Source: Ceratotherium simum simum
Taxonomy: Eukaryota; Chordata; Mammalia; Perissodactyla; Rhinocerotidae
NCBI RefSeq assembly: GCF_000283155.1
Contig: NW_004454182.1
Coordinates: forward strand, 7,893 to 71,892
Length of the DNA: 64,000 nt
Direction: 5' to 3'
How positions within the stretch are numbered: position 1 is the stretch's first letter; each line of letters starts with the position of its first letter. The notes beneath the pieces are model-generated. The model searched no databases, was not told where the DNA came from, and worked only from the letters and a program-made list of their open reading frames with translations. Positions 48,255 through 62,464 of the stretch are shown in pieces. The translations under genes and the position numbers were made by a program.

Positions 48255-48670
48255 TACAACCCACATAAAGTAGTAACAACAAACCCTATGAAGGCAGGAG
48301 ACTATGATTTCCAGAGACACATTATAATATGCAAAGTATCCAGTATTCAACAAAAAATTATAAGTCAGGCAGAGAAATAAGAAAGTACACCCCATTCTCA
48401 GGGAGAAATAAAGAAAATTTAACAGATACTGTTTCCCAGGAAGCACAGATATTGGACTTTCTAGAGAAAGCTTTAAAACAACTCACTCAATGATGTTCAA
48501 AGAACTAAAGGAAACCAGGAGAATGCTGTTTCACCAAATTGAGAGTTTTAATAAAGAGACAGAAATTATAAAATGGAATCAAATAGAAACTCTGGAGCTG
48601 AAAAGTGCAATAGCTGAAATGACTTGAGCAGGCAAAAGAAATCACCAGTGAATATGAAGAAAAATCAATT
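48255..48670 (+). mobile_element. HAL1/LINE-1 ORF1-region fragment
   Basis: CAACAAAAAATTATAAGTCA, GAAGCACAGATATTGGACTT, ACTAAAGGAAACCAGGAGAA and ACTCTGGAGCTGAAAAGTGC match the order of the half-LINE HAL1/ORF1 region. Frames are broken. Confidence 0.6.
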
Positions 48671-48679
48671 GAATTTATC

Positions 48680-49190
48680 AAGTACTGTTCATAAATGAGC
48701 CACAGATGGTCCCTGTATATCGGGCCTATGGTATTTACTTCTTCACAGCAGACCAGGGCCATTAGCTCAAAAACCCACCAGCGCCAAACTCCAATTTTCA
48801 CACATTGAGTTGTTTTAAACGTAGCTCAAATTAGCAGATTTTTAACCATTTAGAGCCTGCCTGCCATGCATACCCTGTGAAATTGCACCCAACTTCTGCT
48901 AGCCATAGATAAGATAAATGGACTATACAAGTCTCTAAGCTGCTGCTAGCCCTTCGTAGTTCTCCAACCTAGAGACTCCCCATCTTGTGGCTGAGAGATT
49001 TCATCTGGACAATGAATCCCTTCTCCAATAATCCTCTCCCCCAGGAATTCCCTTGCCATCCTCCCCTTCTGGGTGGTGGCTCCACACTGTGGCCTCTGGA
49101 AGGAGTCATCCTATGAGGGACTTCCCTTCACAGGCAAGTTGTCAATGTGCCGACCAAATAAAGCTAGTTGCATGATTCTGTCACCTTGTA
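48680..49190 (+). mobile_element. Putative solo LTR
   Basis: The segment lies between the HAL1 piece and the inverted Block A. It begins near TGTTCATAAATG, has an AATAAA at 49157-49162 and ends near ATTCTGTCA, as an LTR would. No proviral genes flank it, and a target-site duplication could not be confirmed. Confidence 0.35.
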
Positions 49191-49194
49191 GTCA

Positions 49195-49395
49195 TATAAT
49201 TTTCCTTTATCCACTCCAGAATCCCTTGATATCAGTGAAACTGCCCATATTTATAAATGAATTCCACTGGAGCATGAGCTCTTTTGAGAAGGGAGTATGT
49301 ACCTCAATCCTAGGGAGTCCCAGCACTAGCACAGGCCCCACCCCCAGCAGGCACCAGGACCAGCTCCTTCCCTCCTGGAGACACACTGGGGCAGA
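49195..49395 (-). repeat. Block A', inverted copy of 48010-48245
   Basis: The reverse complement shows the same block order as 48010-48245. The arms are about 950 bp apart and enclose the HAL1 and LTR-like pieces. Confidence 0.75.
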
Positions 49396-49424
49396 GGATG
49401 TGATCCTAGGCCTCAAATTTAGTT

Positions 49425-49600
49425 CTGGCCAAGGATAACAACTAAAGTGAACTGAAGCTTGGGGAGGGGTTAATTATATTGTCTTAAGCAAATTAAATGT
49501 AATAATAATACAGCCTAATGATATTTTTTAAGTGATTGTGAAATATTTCAATATAAAAATGAAGTCAGGAGGAGTGGTATACATAGATCTCAAGTTAATT
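49425..49600 (+). repeat. Block B', direct copy of 47640-47995
   Basis: Contains GCTTGGGGAGGGGTTAA, TATTGTCTTAAGCAAATTAA and AGTGATTGTGAAATATTTCA without the ERE found in Block B. Confidence 0.75.
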
Positions 49601-50570
49601 TAGAAATATATTCTTAAGAATGACATCAGCATCATGGCAGAGTGTGTTGTTCCCTTTGTTTCTCCCATCTAAGTTACATCTAAATGGACATCCATTAACC
49701 AACAGAGGATTCCCTATATGGCACAACAGGATGCCTGAGAGATATGCATAGCTATACATCTGAAGGTGGGTGTACTGGAACCCTGGGAAGCAGTAGAACT
49801 AAGGGAGCAGGCCCCTCCCCCTCCCTGGGCAGCAGCGATCCAGGATCCTCAAACAGTGACTGGTGTGACTGAGTGGAGGGGGGGACAGCCCAGCCCACAC
49901 AAACACTTTGAGAGTGTTAGCCTGGCCTGAAGGAGTGCTCACCATGCCCCGGTGGCCTCACCTGTGTGATCACAACCCTCAGAGTGGCTGTGGCCAGTCC
50001 TCATGAATGCAGAGAGGCCCAATCAGCAAAACCAGGAGCACATGGAGCAGAAACAGAAAACACAGCCCCTGCCTTCTCCCCTGAGCAGTGGCCAGTGGAA
50101 TCTGTGACCAGATACTACCACAAATGAACGGGCACAGGATCAATTCATCAAACACCATGAACAAATGCAATAACATTGCAGAACAGAAGGAAAATGACAA
50201 GTCTCCAGAAACTAAACTTGAAATGACAAAAGACCACACTCTAAATGACAGAGAATTCAAAATAGTTGTCATTAAGAAAATGAACTAGTTACAAGCAAAC
50301 ACAGAAAGAAGTTCAATGTGCTCAGGAATAAAATTAATGAACACAAGGAATAATTCACTAAAGAGATTGAAGTCCTTGAAAAAACTATACAGAAATTCTG
50401 GATATGAAGAATACAATTAATGAATCAAAAAATAATGTAGAATCCATAAAAAGTAGAGCAGACCTTATGGAATAGAGAATAAGTTAACTAGAAGATAAAA
50501 AATCTAGAAATGCTTCAGGTGGAAGAGGAAAGAGAATTAAGATTTTAAAAAAATAAAAAAATTCTTCAAT

Positions 50571-50799
50571 GGGGCCGGCCTGGTGGCATAGTGGTTGAGT
50601 CAGGCATGCTCTGCTTTCGTGGTGTGGATTCATGGGTTCAGATCATGCACCACTCATGAAGCCATACTGTGGTGGCAACCCACATATGGCATGGAGGATT
50701 GGCACAGATGATAGCACAGGGACAATCTTCCTCAGCAAAAAGAGGAGGATTAGCAACAGATGTTAGCTTAGTGCCAATCTTCCTCACTAAAAAAAAAAA
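50571..50799 (+). mobile_element. ERE SINE inside the LINE-1
   Basis: GGGGCCGGCCTGGTGGCATA head, CATGGGTTCAGATCATGCA arm and two tail units (ACAATCTTCCTCAGC and CCAATCTTCCTCACT) before an A-run. It interrupts LINE-1 ORF1-region sequence and is therefore younger than that LINE-1. The target-site duplication is unclear because the flanks are A-rich. Confidence 0.85.
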
Positions 50800-53700
50800 T
50801 TAAATACACTTCAAAAAATTATTTGAGGAATATTTGACTCAATTAGGAAAACTAACATGAGGATTATAGGTATCCCAGGAAGGGAGGGAGAAAGGAGCAG
50901 AGAGCTTGTTCAAATAAATAATAGCTGAGAACTTCCCAAACCTTGGGAAGGAACTGGACATACAAGTACATGAAGCAAATAGAAATCTGAATTACATCAA
51001 TGCAAAAAGACCTTCACCAAGGCATGTAATGTTAAAACTGCCAAAAGTCAATGACAAAGAAAAACTATTAAGGCAACAGGGCAGAAGAAAATAACCTACA
51101 GAGGAACCCCTATCAGGCTTTCAGTGGATTTCTCAGCAAAAACGTTACAGACTAAGAGAGAATGGAATGATATGTTCAAAATACTGAAAGACAAAAACTA
51201 TCAGCCAATAATACTCTTTCCAGAAAATTATCCTTCAGATATAATGGAGAAATAAAAGCTTTCCCAGGTAAACAAAAGCTGAGGGGGTTCACTGGCACTA
51301 GACCTGCCTTACAAGAAATATACAGGGCACCCTTCTATGGGAAACAAAAAGGCAAAGGTTTACAAAGCTTTGAGCAAGGAGATAAGTAGACAAAATGAGA
51401 AAATTGAAGCTCTCTATCAGGATAGGTTACCAAACAATTATAACATACAAATAAAGGTAAAGAAAGCATCAAAAATAACTATAAACACTTCAATTTGATC
51501 ACAAACTGACGACACAAAAAAGAATAATTTGTGACAACACAAAAGGGGAAAAGGAAGAGATGGAACATGCTTAGGTTAATGGAGATAAGAGGCTATCAGA
51601 AAACGGACTATCTCATCTATGATGTCTTTTATACAAACCTAATGGTAACCACTAAACAAAAAATCAGAGCAGAGACACAAATAATAAATAAACAGAAAAC
51701 CATCACAGAAAACCACCAAACTAAAATACCAATCAGAAAATACAAGACAAAGAAACAACGGAAATACAGAACAAATTGGATACAAGAGATAAAATGGTAA
51801 TATTAAGCCCTCATATATCAATAATCACCCTAAAGGTAAATGGATTGGATTTGCCAATCAAAAGACACAGAGCAGCTAGATGGATTGAAAAACAAGACCC
51901 AACAATATGCTGACTCCAGGAAACATATCTCAGCTTTAAAGACAAACACAGGCTCAGAGTGAAGAGATGGAAGTAATACTCCAAGCAAACAAGCAGAAGA
52001 AAGCAGGTGTAGCCATACTTATATCAGACAAAGTAGACCTCAAGATAAGAAAGATAATGAGAGACAAAGAGGGGCAGTATATAATGATAAGAGGGACATT
52101 CCACCAACATGACATAACACTTATGAATATATATGCACCTAACACAGGCACACCAAAGAATGTAGCAACTATTAAGAGACCTAAATGGAGAAACTGACAG
52201 CAACACAATAATAGCGCGAGACCTCAATACCCAACTTACATCAATGGATAGATCATCCAGACATAAAGTCAACAAGGAGACAGTGGACTTAAATGAAACA
52301 CTAGACCAGATGAACTTAATAGATATGTATAGAACATTCCATCCCAAAACAGCAGAATACGCATTCTTCTCAAGTGCACATGGAACATTCTCAAAGATAG
52401 ACCATATGTTGGGAAACAAGGTAAGCCTCAATAAATTTAAGCAGATTGAAATAATATCAAGCATCTTTTTCAACCATCATGCTATGAAACTAGAAATCAG
52501 CTACAAGAAAAAAGCTGGAAAAGACAGAAATATGTGGAGAATAAACAACATGCTACTGAACAACAATTAGATCAATGAAGAAACAAAAGGAGAAATCAAA
52601 AAATACCTGGAGACAAATGAAAATCAATCACAACATACCAACTCTTATAGGATGCAGCAAAAGCAGTACTAAGAGGGAAATTTATAGCAATACAGGCCTA
52701 CCTCAAAAAACAAAATCTCAAATAATTAATCTTAAACTTGACCTAAAAGAACTATAAAAAGAAGATTAAACAAAGCCCAAAGTCATTAGAAGGAGGGAAT
52801 TAATAAAAATTGGAGGAGAAATAATGAAATAGAGACTAGAGATTAATAGAGATATAAATGAAATAGAGACTAAAAAAACAATAGAAAGGGTTAATGAAAC
52901 TAATCTTCTTTGAGAAGATGAATAAAATCGGCAGACCCTTAGCCAGACTCACTAAAAAAAAAGAGAGAGAAAAGGTACAAATAAAATTAGAAATCAAAGA
53001 GGATAAATTACAATGGATACCACAGAAATACAAAGGATTTTAAGAGAATACATGAAAAGCTGTATGCCATCAAACTGCATAACCTAGAAGAAATGCAGAA
53101 ATTCTTAAAATCATACAACCTCCCAAAACTGAATCAAGAAGAAACAGAGAATCTGAATAGACCAATTACAAGTAAAGATATTGAAACGGTAGTCAAAAAC
53201 CTCTCAAAAACAGACATCTAAGATCAGATGGCTTCTCTGGAGAATTCTATCAAACATTCAAAGAAGATTTACTACCTATCCTTCTCAAACTATTCCAATA
53301 AATTGAAGAAGTTGGGATGCTTCCTAACTCATTCTACAAGACCAACATTACCCTGATACCAAAACTAGAGAAAGACAACACAAAAAAGGAAAATTATATG
53401 TCAATATCACTGATGAACATAGATGCAAAAATCCTCAACAAAACATTAGCAAATGGAATACAGCAATACATTAAAAGAATTATAAACCATGATCAATTGG
53501 GATTTATTCCAGGGATGCAGCAATGGTTCAACATCTATAAATCAATGTGATAAACCAGATAAACAAAATGAGGAACAGAAATTACATGATCATCTCAATT
53601 AATGCAGAGAAAGCATTTGACAAGATCCAACATCCATTTATGATAAAAAAAAAAAACTCATTGAGTATAGAAGTAAAGTACCTCAACATAATAAAGGCCA

Positions 53701-55498
53701 TATATTACACACCCACAGGCAACATCACACTTAATGGTGAAAAACTGAAAGCCATCCCTCTGAGAACAGGAACAAGACAAAGATGCCCACTCTCACCACT
53801 CTTATTCAACACTGTACTGGAGGTATTGACCACAGCAATTAGGCAAGAAAAAGAAATAAAAGTTATCCAAATTGAAAGGAAGAAGTGAAAATCTCACTGT
53901 TTGTGGATGACATGATTGTACATCTAGAAAACCATAAAGAATCCACCAGACTGCTATTAGAAAATATAAAAAACTACAGCAAAATAGCAGGGTAAAAAAT
54001 CAAGATACAAAAATCAGTTGCATTTCTATACCCTAATAACAAACTGGCATAAAACGAACTCAAAAATACAATCCTATTTACAACCACAACAAAAAGACTA
54101 AAATATTTAGGAATAAATTTAACCAAGGAGGTGAAAGACCTATACACTGAAAACTATAAGATATTATTGAAAGAAATCAAAGACACAAAGAAATGGATAG
54201 ATATCTCATGATCATAGATTGGAAGAATAAACATAGTTAAAATGTCCATATTACCTAAAGCAATCTAGAGATTCAATGCAGTCCCATTAAGTGTCTCAAT
54301 GACATTCTTCATGGAAATAGAACAATGAAGGCTAAAATTTATGTGGAACCAGAAAAGAGCCCCAATGGCCACAGCAATCCTCAGAAAAAGGAACAAAGCT
54401 GGAGGCATCACAATCCCTGACGTCAAAATATATTACAAAGCTATAGTAATCAAAACAGCATGGTACTGGTACAAAAACAGACAATGGTTCAATAGAACAG
54501 AATTGAAAGCCCAGAAGTAGAACCACACATCTACGGACAGCTAATCTTTGACAAAGGAGCCAAGAACATACAATAGAGAAAGGAAGATCTCTTCAATAAA
54601 TGGTGTTGGGAAAACTTGACAGCCACATGCAAGAATGAAAGTAGACCATTATCTTACACCATACACAAAAATTAACTCAAAATGGATTAAAGACTTGAAT
54701 ATAAGACCTGAAACCATAAAACTCCTAGAAGAAAATATAGGCAGTACATTCTTTGACATCGGTCTTAGCAGTATTTTTTCAAATGCCATGTCTACTAAGG
54801 CAAGGGAAACAAAAGAAAAAATAAACAAATGGGACTATAGCAAAGTAAACAGCTTCTGCAAGGCAAAGGAAACCATCAGCAAAACAAAATGACAACTCAC
54901 CAAATGGAAGAAAATATTTGCAAATCATATAGCTGACAAGGGGTTAATTTCAAAAATATATAAAGAACTCATACAACTCAACCACAAAAAAAATGAACAA
55001 CCCAATCAAAAAATGGGCAGAGCATATGAACAGACATTTTTCTAATGAAGATATACAGATGGCCAATAGGCACATGAAAAGATGTTCAATATCACTAATT
55101 ATTAGGGAAATGCAAATCAAAACTACAGTTTGCAGAGACAAATCAAAACAAGTGTAAAGATATCACCTTACACCCATCAGAATGGCTATAATTAACAAGG
55201 CAAAAAATAATAAATGTTGGAGAGGACAGGGAGTAAAGGGTACCCTCATACACTGCTGGTAGGAATGCAAACTGGTGCAGCCACTATGGAAAACCTTATG
55301 GAGATTTCTCAGAAAATTAAAAATAGAAATTATATACGATCCAGCTATCCCACTACTGGGTATGTATCCAAAGAATAGGAAATCAACAATTGAAAGAGAT
55401 TTATTCATCCCTATGTTCATCGCTGCATTATTCACAATAGCCAAGACATGGAAGCAACCCAAATGCCCATCAAAAGATGCATGGATAAAGAAGATGTG

Positions 55499-55500
55499 GA

Positions 55501-55546
<46 letters not shown>
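55499..55546. repeat. (AT)n(AC)n microsatellite within LINE-1 3' region
   Basis: About 13 AT units followed by about 11 AC units, replacing the usual short AT/AC stretch of LINE-1 3' sequence. Confidence 0.9.
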
Positions 55547-55547
<1 letters not shown>

Positions 55548-55894
55548 GTGGAATACCACTCAGCCATATAATAAGACAAAATCGTGCCATTTGCGACAAC
55601 ATGGATGGACCTTGCAGAAATTATGCTTACCAGAATAAGCCAAAGACAAATACTGTATGATTTCACTCATATGTGGAAGATAAAAAAACACATGGATAAG
55701 GAGAACAGATTAGTGGTTACCAGATGCGATGGCAAAAGGCGTCAAGGGGCTCATATGTATGGTGACTGATAAAAAGTAGACTATTGGTGGTGAGACAATG
55801 CAGTCTATACAGAATCTAATATGTAATAATGTACAACTGAAATTACGTTATAAACCTATACAACCTCAATAATTTAAAAAAAATTATTTGCAAA

Positions 55895-56125
55895 CACAAA
55901 GTGCCTAGTAACTGCAATAACAACTTGCTGTATACCTTATCAACTCATTAATAGTACTCACTACAACTCTATGATGAAAGCACTAAGCTTACTTCTACCT
56001 TAGAATTGAGGAAACTGAATCACAGAGAGGTTCACTAACAAGGTCTAATGGGCTACGACAATGGAATTCAGAACCCTGGAGTCTGTCTCCAGGGTCTGAA
56101 CTTCTAATCACTGACTTGTTCCCTT
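55895..56125 (-). mobile_element. MIR SINE, minus strand
   Basis: The plus strand reads CACTACAACTCTATGATGAA, TTGAGGAAACTGAATCACAG, AGAGGTTCACTAACAAGGTC and TGGAATTCAGAACCCTGGAG, a familiar reverse-complement MIR order. Confidence 0.65.
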
Positions 56126-56129
56126 CAAC

Positions 56130-57150
56130 CATCCTTCACACCTCCATGTATGTGGACAGGATCACAGCCCCTGCCTCTCTAGTCAGGGTGCTAAGATGTT
56201 GAATTTTGGGTGCTCATTGGCCTCACACCTGACTTGACTGTTTCCACCCAGCTGCAAAGTGGAATCACTTGTGAAGATTTAAAAAAATAATAATGATGAT
56301 GTATCAGTTTCACCCAGACATGTGTTCATTTAATTGGCCTCAGGATATAATTTTGGAATTGTGCCAGTTTGGGAAGAGCACAGATCAGGTGAGTTACCCC
56401 TTGAAAGCATTTCCCCTTGAGGTTTAGGTTCAGTATGGAGGTTTGTTCAGGGGCAATTCATATTTGGGAGCAAAGCAGGGGAGACCTCCTTGGTGAGAAC
56501 TTCTCTTTTGCTGGGAAACAGTACATCAAGTTAATAATAGGTCTTATGTGGTGTCTGATAGGTTAGGAAATTTTATCTTGCTGTACTTTTCTTTTCAGCG
56601 CTGCTGTGACGAGAGCATAGCAATGGCTCTGTTTGGGGAACATGTAGGTACATAACTCAGGACTTAGCTGAATAAGATGTGGGATAGGGTCATGGGATGA
56701 ACTCCTGCTCCACTTAGTTTAACTCAGAGGCTTCGTGGAAAAAATCCAAGGAGTGTCCTTGGCCTGGGATGGCAGAGCTGCCTGTCTCTCTGGCCCACGT
56801 AGCCGCCCAGGGGCCGAAACAGGGCTGCAGACAACCCAGTGGTTTATACTAGATGTCTAGAATACTGGCCCCATGACCCTGCTGGGCCAGGGTCATAGCA
56901 CACCGAGAAATCTATCAAGTGGGGTGAAGGTCCCTATTGTGTCACCACCAAGGCATAGAGACAGACAGCTGACATGGGTGGGAAGGTTGGAATGAGTGGA
57001 GCTGAGCTGTGTGGAAGGAGCTGTTGGAGAAAAAGGAGACTCAGAGTCAGGCTGAATCTCTAACTCACATGGCAAGGAGTGCAGACCCAAATCTGTGTGT
57101 TTACACCTGCATAAATAAAACTAGAACTTCATCAACATATTAGATTTTCA
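56130..57150. other. No gene recognised
   Basis: Intergenic sequence downstream of KZNF locus B. There are no domains or clear repeats. Confidence 0.35.
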
Positions 57151-57159
57151 GCAACTGAA

Positions 57160-57165
57160 TTTATT
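57160..57165 (-). promoter_or_regulatory. Candidate polyadenylation signal of locus B
   Basis: TTTATT on the plus strand is AATAAA on the minus strand. It lies about 890 bp after the finger-exon stop in AT-rich sequence. Assignment is by position only. Confidence 0.35.
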
Positions 57166-57639
57166 GTTTAAATATTTACAAGTAATAGTCTATTGAAAAG
57201 TTTTAACTTCTCACAAAATTCTCCATTCAGTATTCCCAGATCATTTTAGTATCTTGCACTTATATGCCACATTTTTCCTATGAATAGATATTTTCTCAAA
57301 ATTCTGAATTACTTGCATATTAAAAGGTTCTTTTAGAGGGTTTTTTCCCCCTAGACTTTGTTTTCTGATGTGAAATCCAGCTGAAGTTTTCTCCACTTTG
57401 ACTTTAGGATTGTTATCACCTCAGTGAAGAACCTTAATGTTGACTATGAAATGAATGATCTCTGAAGATTTTCCTTCTTTCATGACACTGAGAGTGTTTT
57501 CATTGAATCTCTTCTCCACTATGAATTATTTGGTGTTCCTCAAGAGGCTTCATCCCCCCACATCCTGTTTTAGGGTTATTCCTTCACTGAGTCTTCCTGC
57601 ACATGCTACGCCTGGTACTCAGCTGCATATTTGTTGACA

Positions 57640-58050
57640 GTGATTACAGACCTAGGGGTTCTCCCAAGTGGAGTTTGCTCTTGTTGTTTATCCATGGATT
57701 ATAAATGAGAATATTCGCACATTGACTATAGACCTAGGGGTCCTCCTCTGTGTGAGACCTCTAGTGTGTTTAAAGTTTAGAGCTGTTGCTGAACACGTCT
57801 ACATTCCTTATATTTACAGTGTGAGTTCTCTCAGGTCATCTACGCTCAGAACGCTGACTGAAGGTTTTGCCACACAGTTGTCACACACATGATTCTCTTC
57901 CATATAGATTTGTGTATGTCAAAGAAAGATGACTAAAGGATCTTCCACATTGATTACAGACAGTGTTTCTTCAATGTGAGTCCTCTGATGTGTTTAAATG
58001 TTAAAACTATGATTGATGTTTCTTCCACATTCATTACAATTATATTACCA
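57640..58050 (-). pseudogene. Degenerate finger remnants and 3' UTR of locus B
   Basis: After the stop at 58053 the minus strand still shows pieces of finger repeats (CACTGTGAG/TGTAATC-like linker and cysteine-pair segments about every 84 bp) with many stops and indels. The ancestral gene had more fingers than the open frame now encodes. Confidence 0.6.
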
Positions 58051-58052
58051 TG

Positions 58053-59168
<1,116 letters not shown>

Positions 59169-59251
59169 CCTTGGCATGATTGTAGATGTGTGCTTCTTGC
59201 TGACATGTTGTGTGGCTATCATTTCTTGTTCTTTAAGGGCACTCTCTCTGC
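59169..59251 (-). pseudogene. Locus B linker exon
   Basis: The acceptor ATTTTAG|GCAGAG and donor AAGG|GTATGT bound an 83-bp exon entering in phase 1 and leaving in phase 0. In the ancestral frame it encodes ESALKEQEMIATQHVSKK and ends near TIMPR. If not spliced it meets TAA at 59132-59130. It is the intact counterpart of the locus A linker whose donor is lost, and it shows that this lineage has a separate exon between KRAB-B and the fingers. Confidence 0.72.
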
Positions 59252-59762
59252 CTAAAATAATTGAAAAAAATAAATATTTAGAATGGCATTAGGGGAATGA
59301 AAATGCTGAAAAGCACCAAGACCCATATTGAGTATGTTTGAAAAATTGTCACTTTGATGAGGAATAATCAAGGAAGTAGAAACACATTATAGGGCACTGA
59401 CAATTAGTAAAGACTTTCAGGACTGAAATATGGAAAAAGTAAAATGGAGATGGAGGTAACAAGAGGGAAAACATTCAAAAGGGAGGATTGGGACAAGAAT
59501 TATTATGTGAAAGTTTAACTTCAATAAGCACATGAATATCCTTTTCTCTAAAGCCAATGACAATGGCAGGAGGACACGTGAATTGTGACTGATATATGCA
59601 AGGAATAATGACAACACCTGAAGAATTCTGCCCCAATGTCTTTCATCTACATTTTAGAAAATGTCACTCACTTACCAAAATCTTCAGTTGATATTTGTAA
59701 GGACGTACTCAGTCACTGACTAGGCACCTCCTCATACTGAAGCACAGGTCCCTGCTCCCTAC

Positions 59763-59855
59763 CTGGACTCTGGCCTTGGAGAAATCCTGTTCCTCCACTC
59801 CACAGCTCTTCTTGCTCCAACTGGAAAATCACCTCTGATTTGCAATGCTGATACC
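59763..59855 (-). pseudogene. Locus B KRAB-B exon, one codon short
   Basis: This is a 93-bp exon between AACAG|GGTATC and TCCAG|GTAGGG. In the ancestral phase it reads GYQHCKSEVIFQLEQEELW and ends FLQGQSP. It is one codon shorter than locus A, where a glycine lies between the Q/R and the E/K of the LEQ-EELW stretch. In the frame left by the KRAB-A deletion it stops at the ninth codon (TGA, 59831-59829). Confidence 0.85.
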
Positions 59856-60437
59856 CTGTTCATGGGAAAAGGGTGGGTAGATTTTGAATTCTGTGCTAAT
59901 AAAATGCATTATCATCTAATCCAGGGATGGCTACTGACAAAGAATAAGGAGAAGAATCAAGGTCAGCTCAGGCAACACCCTGAACAGAGAAAACATTGAA
60001 GGTCCATCACCAGACCAGGAAGAAATCCAGATAATGTGTCCAAAATAGTGAAGACCTCAGGATGCTGATGTCCATGCTCAAGTTCAGGGACAGAATGTAG
60101 AATCCTCAGTCTTTTCAAAAATAGAGAAATTAAATGTCTCCACAGTGGGTTGAATATTATTTTCAAACAGATGCCAATAAACATAAACTCCACAAGAACA
60201 ATCAAAGTTCTGTTATTTTCACTACTCTGGTCTCAAACCTTAGCATAGTGACTAGAGTAGAATAATTATTTAGAAAATATTTAATCAATTTACTTATGCA
60301 TTCAAAAATATTGAGTTCCCAGTTCTGTGCTGTTACAGACTGAGTAGCAAGAAAAACATTAAATTGTGATTAAGATTACATTCTAGTAGGGTGACAAACT
60401 AGATGTAAGTCAAATGTAAAGGAACCACTTTCTTTCA

Positions 60438-60704
<267 letters not shown>

Positions 60705-62377
60705 CTAAAACATCATGGATATTCTGGTTTAGACAGATCAATCCCTACCAATGTCCAGAGTGGGAGGGTTGAGATGACAGCACTGAGGAAGGGGGTAGAG
60801 GAGATGGATGTATAGAAAGATCAAACTGAGTTTGGGGTTCCTATTAGTTCATTCTCAGTGCTGAGCTGGAATCTATCTTTTGGATACATCACAGAGATAT
60901 ACACAGTCTGAATTAATAAACCTTTATTGTAAAGTAATATCACATGTAGTATGTGTAATATAACCTGGAAATTTTCCAATAAACTGGTAATTACGACTTC
61001 CAGACGTGATTATAAAATTTGCCCTTGAAATTTCATAACTAAAACTTTATGATTAACGTCAAGTAACTTTACAGACTCACCAGAAGGCAAACAATAACCA
61101 TGATTTGTCACTTTTGAACCATGACTATGGTTACATCATTCCCTTAGATAAACCTCAGATTCCTCATATATGAAATGCTTTAATAACCAACTGATTATGA
61201 GTGTAGAAAGATGCTATGAACTAATGTATGAAGTTCATCTTATCTAAGTAAATATGTATTAAATACAAGCCTTTAGTCTATTACTCATTAAAACGACCAA
61301 GAACCTTGAAGCAATCTCCAGCATTCTTCAGAATTGAACAAGATTCATATGGAACTTGGTATCAACAGTTTCTCTCAATTCTACGGGACTCAGGTGTTCA
61401 TGACAAACTATAAGGTCAGATGGTTCAGCAGCACCAGCCAGGGATCTCTGGGACAGCTGCACTGAAGGACAGTCCTAGCCTGACCATTCCTGTGGTGTGA
61501 GGACTCCCATGCTCAATTTTCTCTGGGACCTGAAACACCAGTTATCATTGTCTCCTGTCTTTGTCTTGTCTCTCTGCTGAAGGATAAAAGAAGCCTCTTT
61601 GGTCTATCTAGTTCCTCAAAAATTCCCACAGAATATTAAATTTTACCCTACTTTACTCATTTTCCTGAATGTACAGCCATAATTAACAAAAAAATGATCC
61701 CTATACATTAATGCCAGTTACCGAATATGAAAAAAGTTTAATTACAAAAAAGTAAAATGCATGATTGGGGAGAAGAAGAATAATGAGAATTTTAGTTATC
61801 TTTTTAAGAAGTTTCTATATATATTCTATCAAAATGTTAAATTTAGAATACGAAAAAAATAAATGAATGACTCCCCAGAACTCCTCTGGTCTAAACTTCT
61901 CTCATGCTCCCTTGAACACATCGCAGCCCTCACCCAGGACCTGTAACACTCAATTAATTGAATTCACCTGATGAAACCACTGCCTCCCTATTGGACTGTA
62001 CTGTTCTGCTCCTTGCTCATCTCTGTCATCTGCATTCATCACAACCCTTAGACCATTACAGCCAATAACATGATTAATGAATAAGTTATTTCCCAATGAG
62101 GCCATGGACTAAATTACAGAAAGAAAACTTTCTCATCTCTTCTGTAAAAACACAACCTTAACGGAGACTAAACTAGTGTGATGTTACGAACAATATTAGT
62201 TATTGAGGAGTTCCTGACCCATTATAAACATCCTAGTATCCTGGGGAATTTTCAGTAGATCTCAGATGCCTGAATGCCTCCTGATTGCACTTAGAACATC
62301 CATGCCAATAGGAAAAACTTGCTCATCTATCGGCACTAGGGACATAATTTCAGCAGCAAGAGGCATTTCTTACTCAC
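60705..62377 (-). other. Locus B intron 2
   Basis: Bounded by GTGAGT (62377) and TTTTAG (60705). AT-rich, with no recognised element. Confidence 0.5.
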
Positions 62378-62464
62378 CAGTGGCTGAATTATCGATAACT
62401 CAGTTACCAGCTGTCTTTCTCTGGGTTTTCACTCACAGACAGTCCAAGCACTAAGCAGGCAAAG
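62378..62464 (-). pseudogene. Locus B exon 2 with lost start codon
   Basis: The minus strand reads TTTCTCCTCAG|CTTTGCCTGC and, 87 bp on, CCACTG|GTGAGTAAG. Aligned to locus A exon 2, the ATG-CAA-CCA-CAG segment appears here as ATT-CAG-CCA-CTG at 62389-62378. The start codon is therefore ATT, and no other ATG in the exon opens a frame into KRAB-A. Confidence 0.75.

Larger units (their letters stand above)
49617..55885 (+). mobile_element. Nearly full-length decayed LINE-1
   Basis: It runs from a 5' region (ACATCAGCATCATGGCAGAG) through ORF1-like sequence (about 50.1-51.3 kb), ORF2 (about 51.9-55.1 kb) and a 3' end near an A-rich tail, about 6 kb without the ERE inside it. ORF2 normally encodes an endonuclease and reverse transcriptase. 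Visible pieces include the endonuclease end S-K-I-D-H-M-L-G-N-K (52.4 kb), reverse-transcriptase [13 protein letters not shown] (53.6 kb), [11 protein letters not shown] (53.8 kb; usual RQGCPLSP) and FVDDM (53900-53914). They fall in different frames separated by stops, so no active protein can be made. Confidence 0.9.

Noticed and set aside
51531..54892. Several frames of 60-113 codons as host genes
   Set aside because: They are fragments of LINE-1 ORF2 in successive frames, recognisable by reverse-transcriptase and endonuclease blocks.
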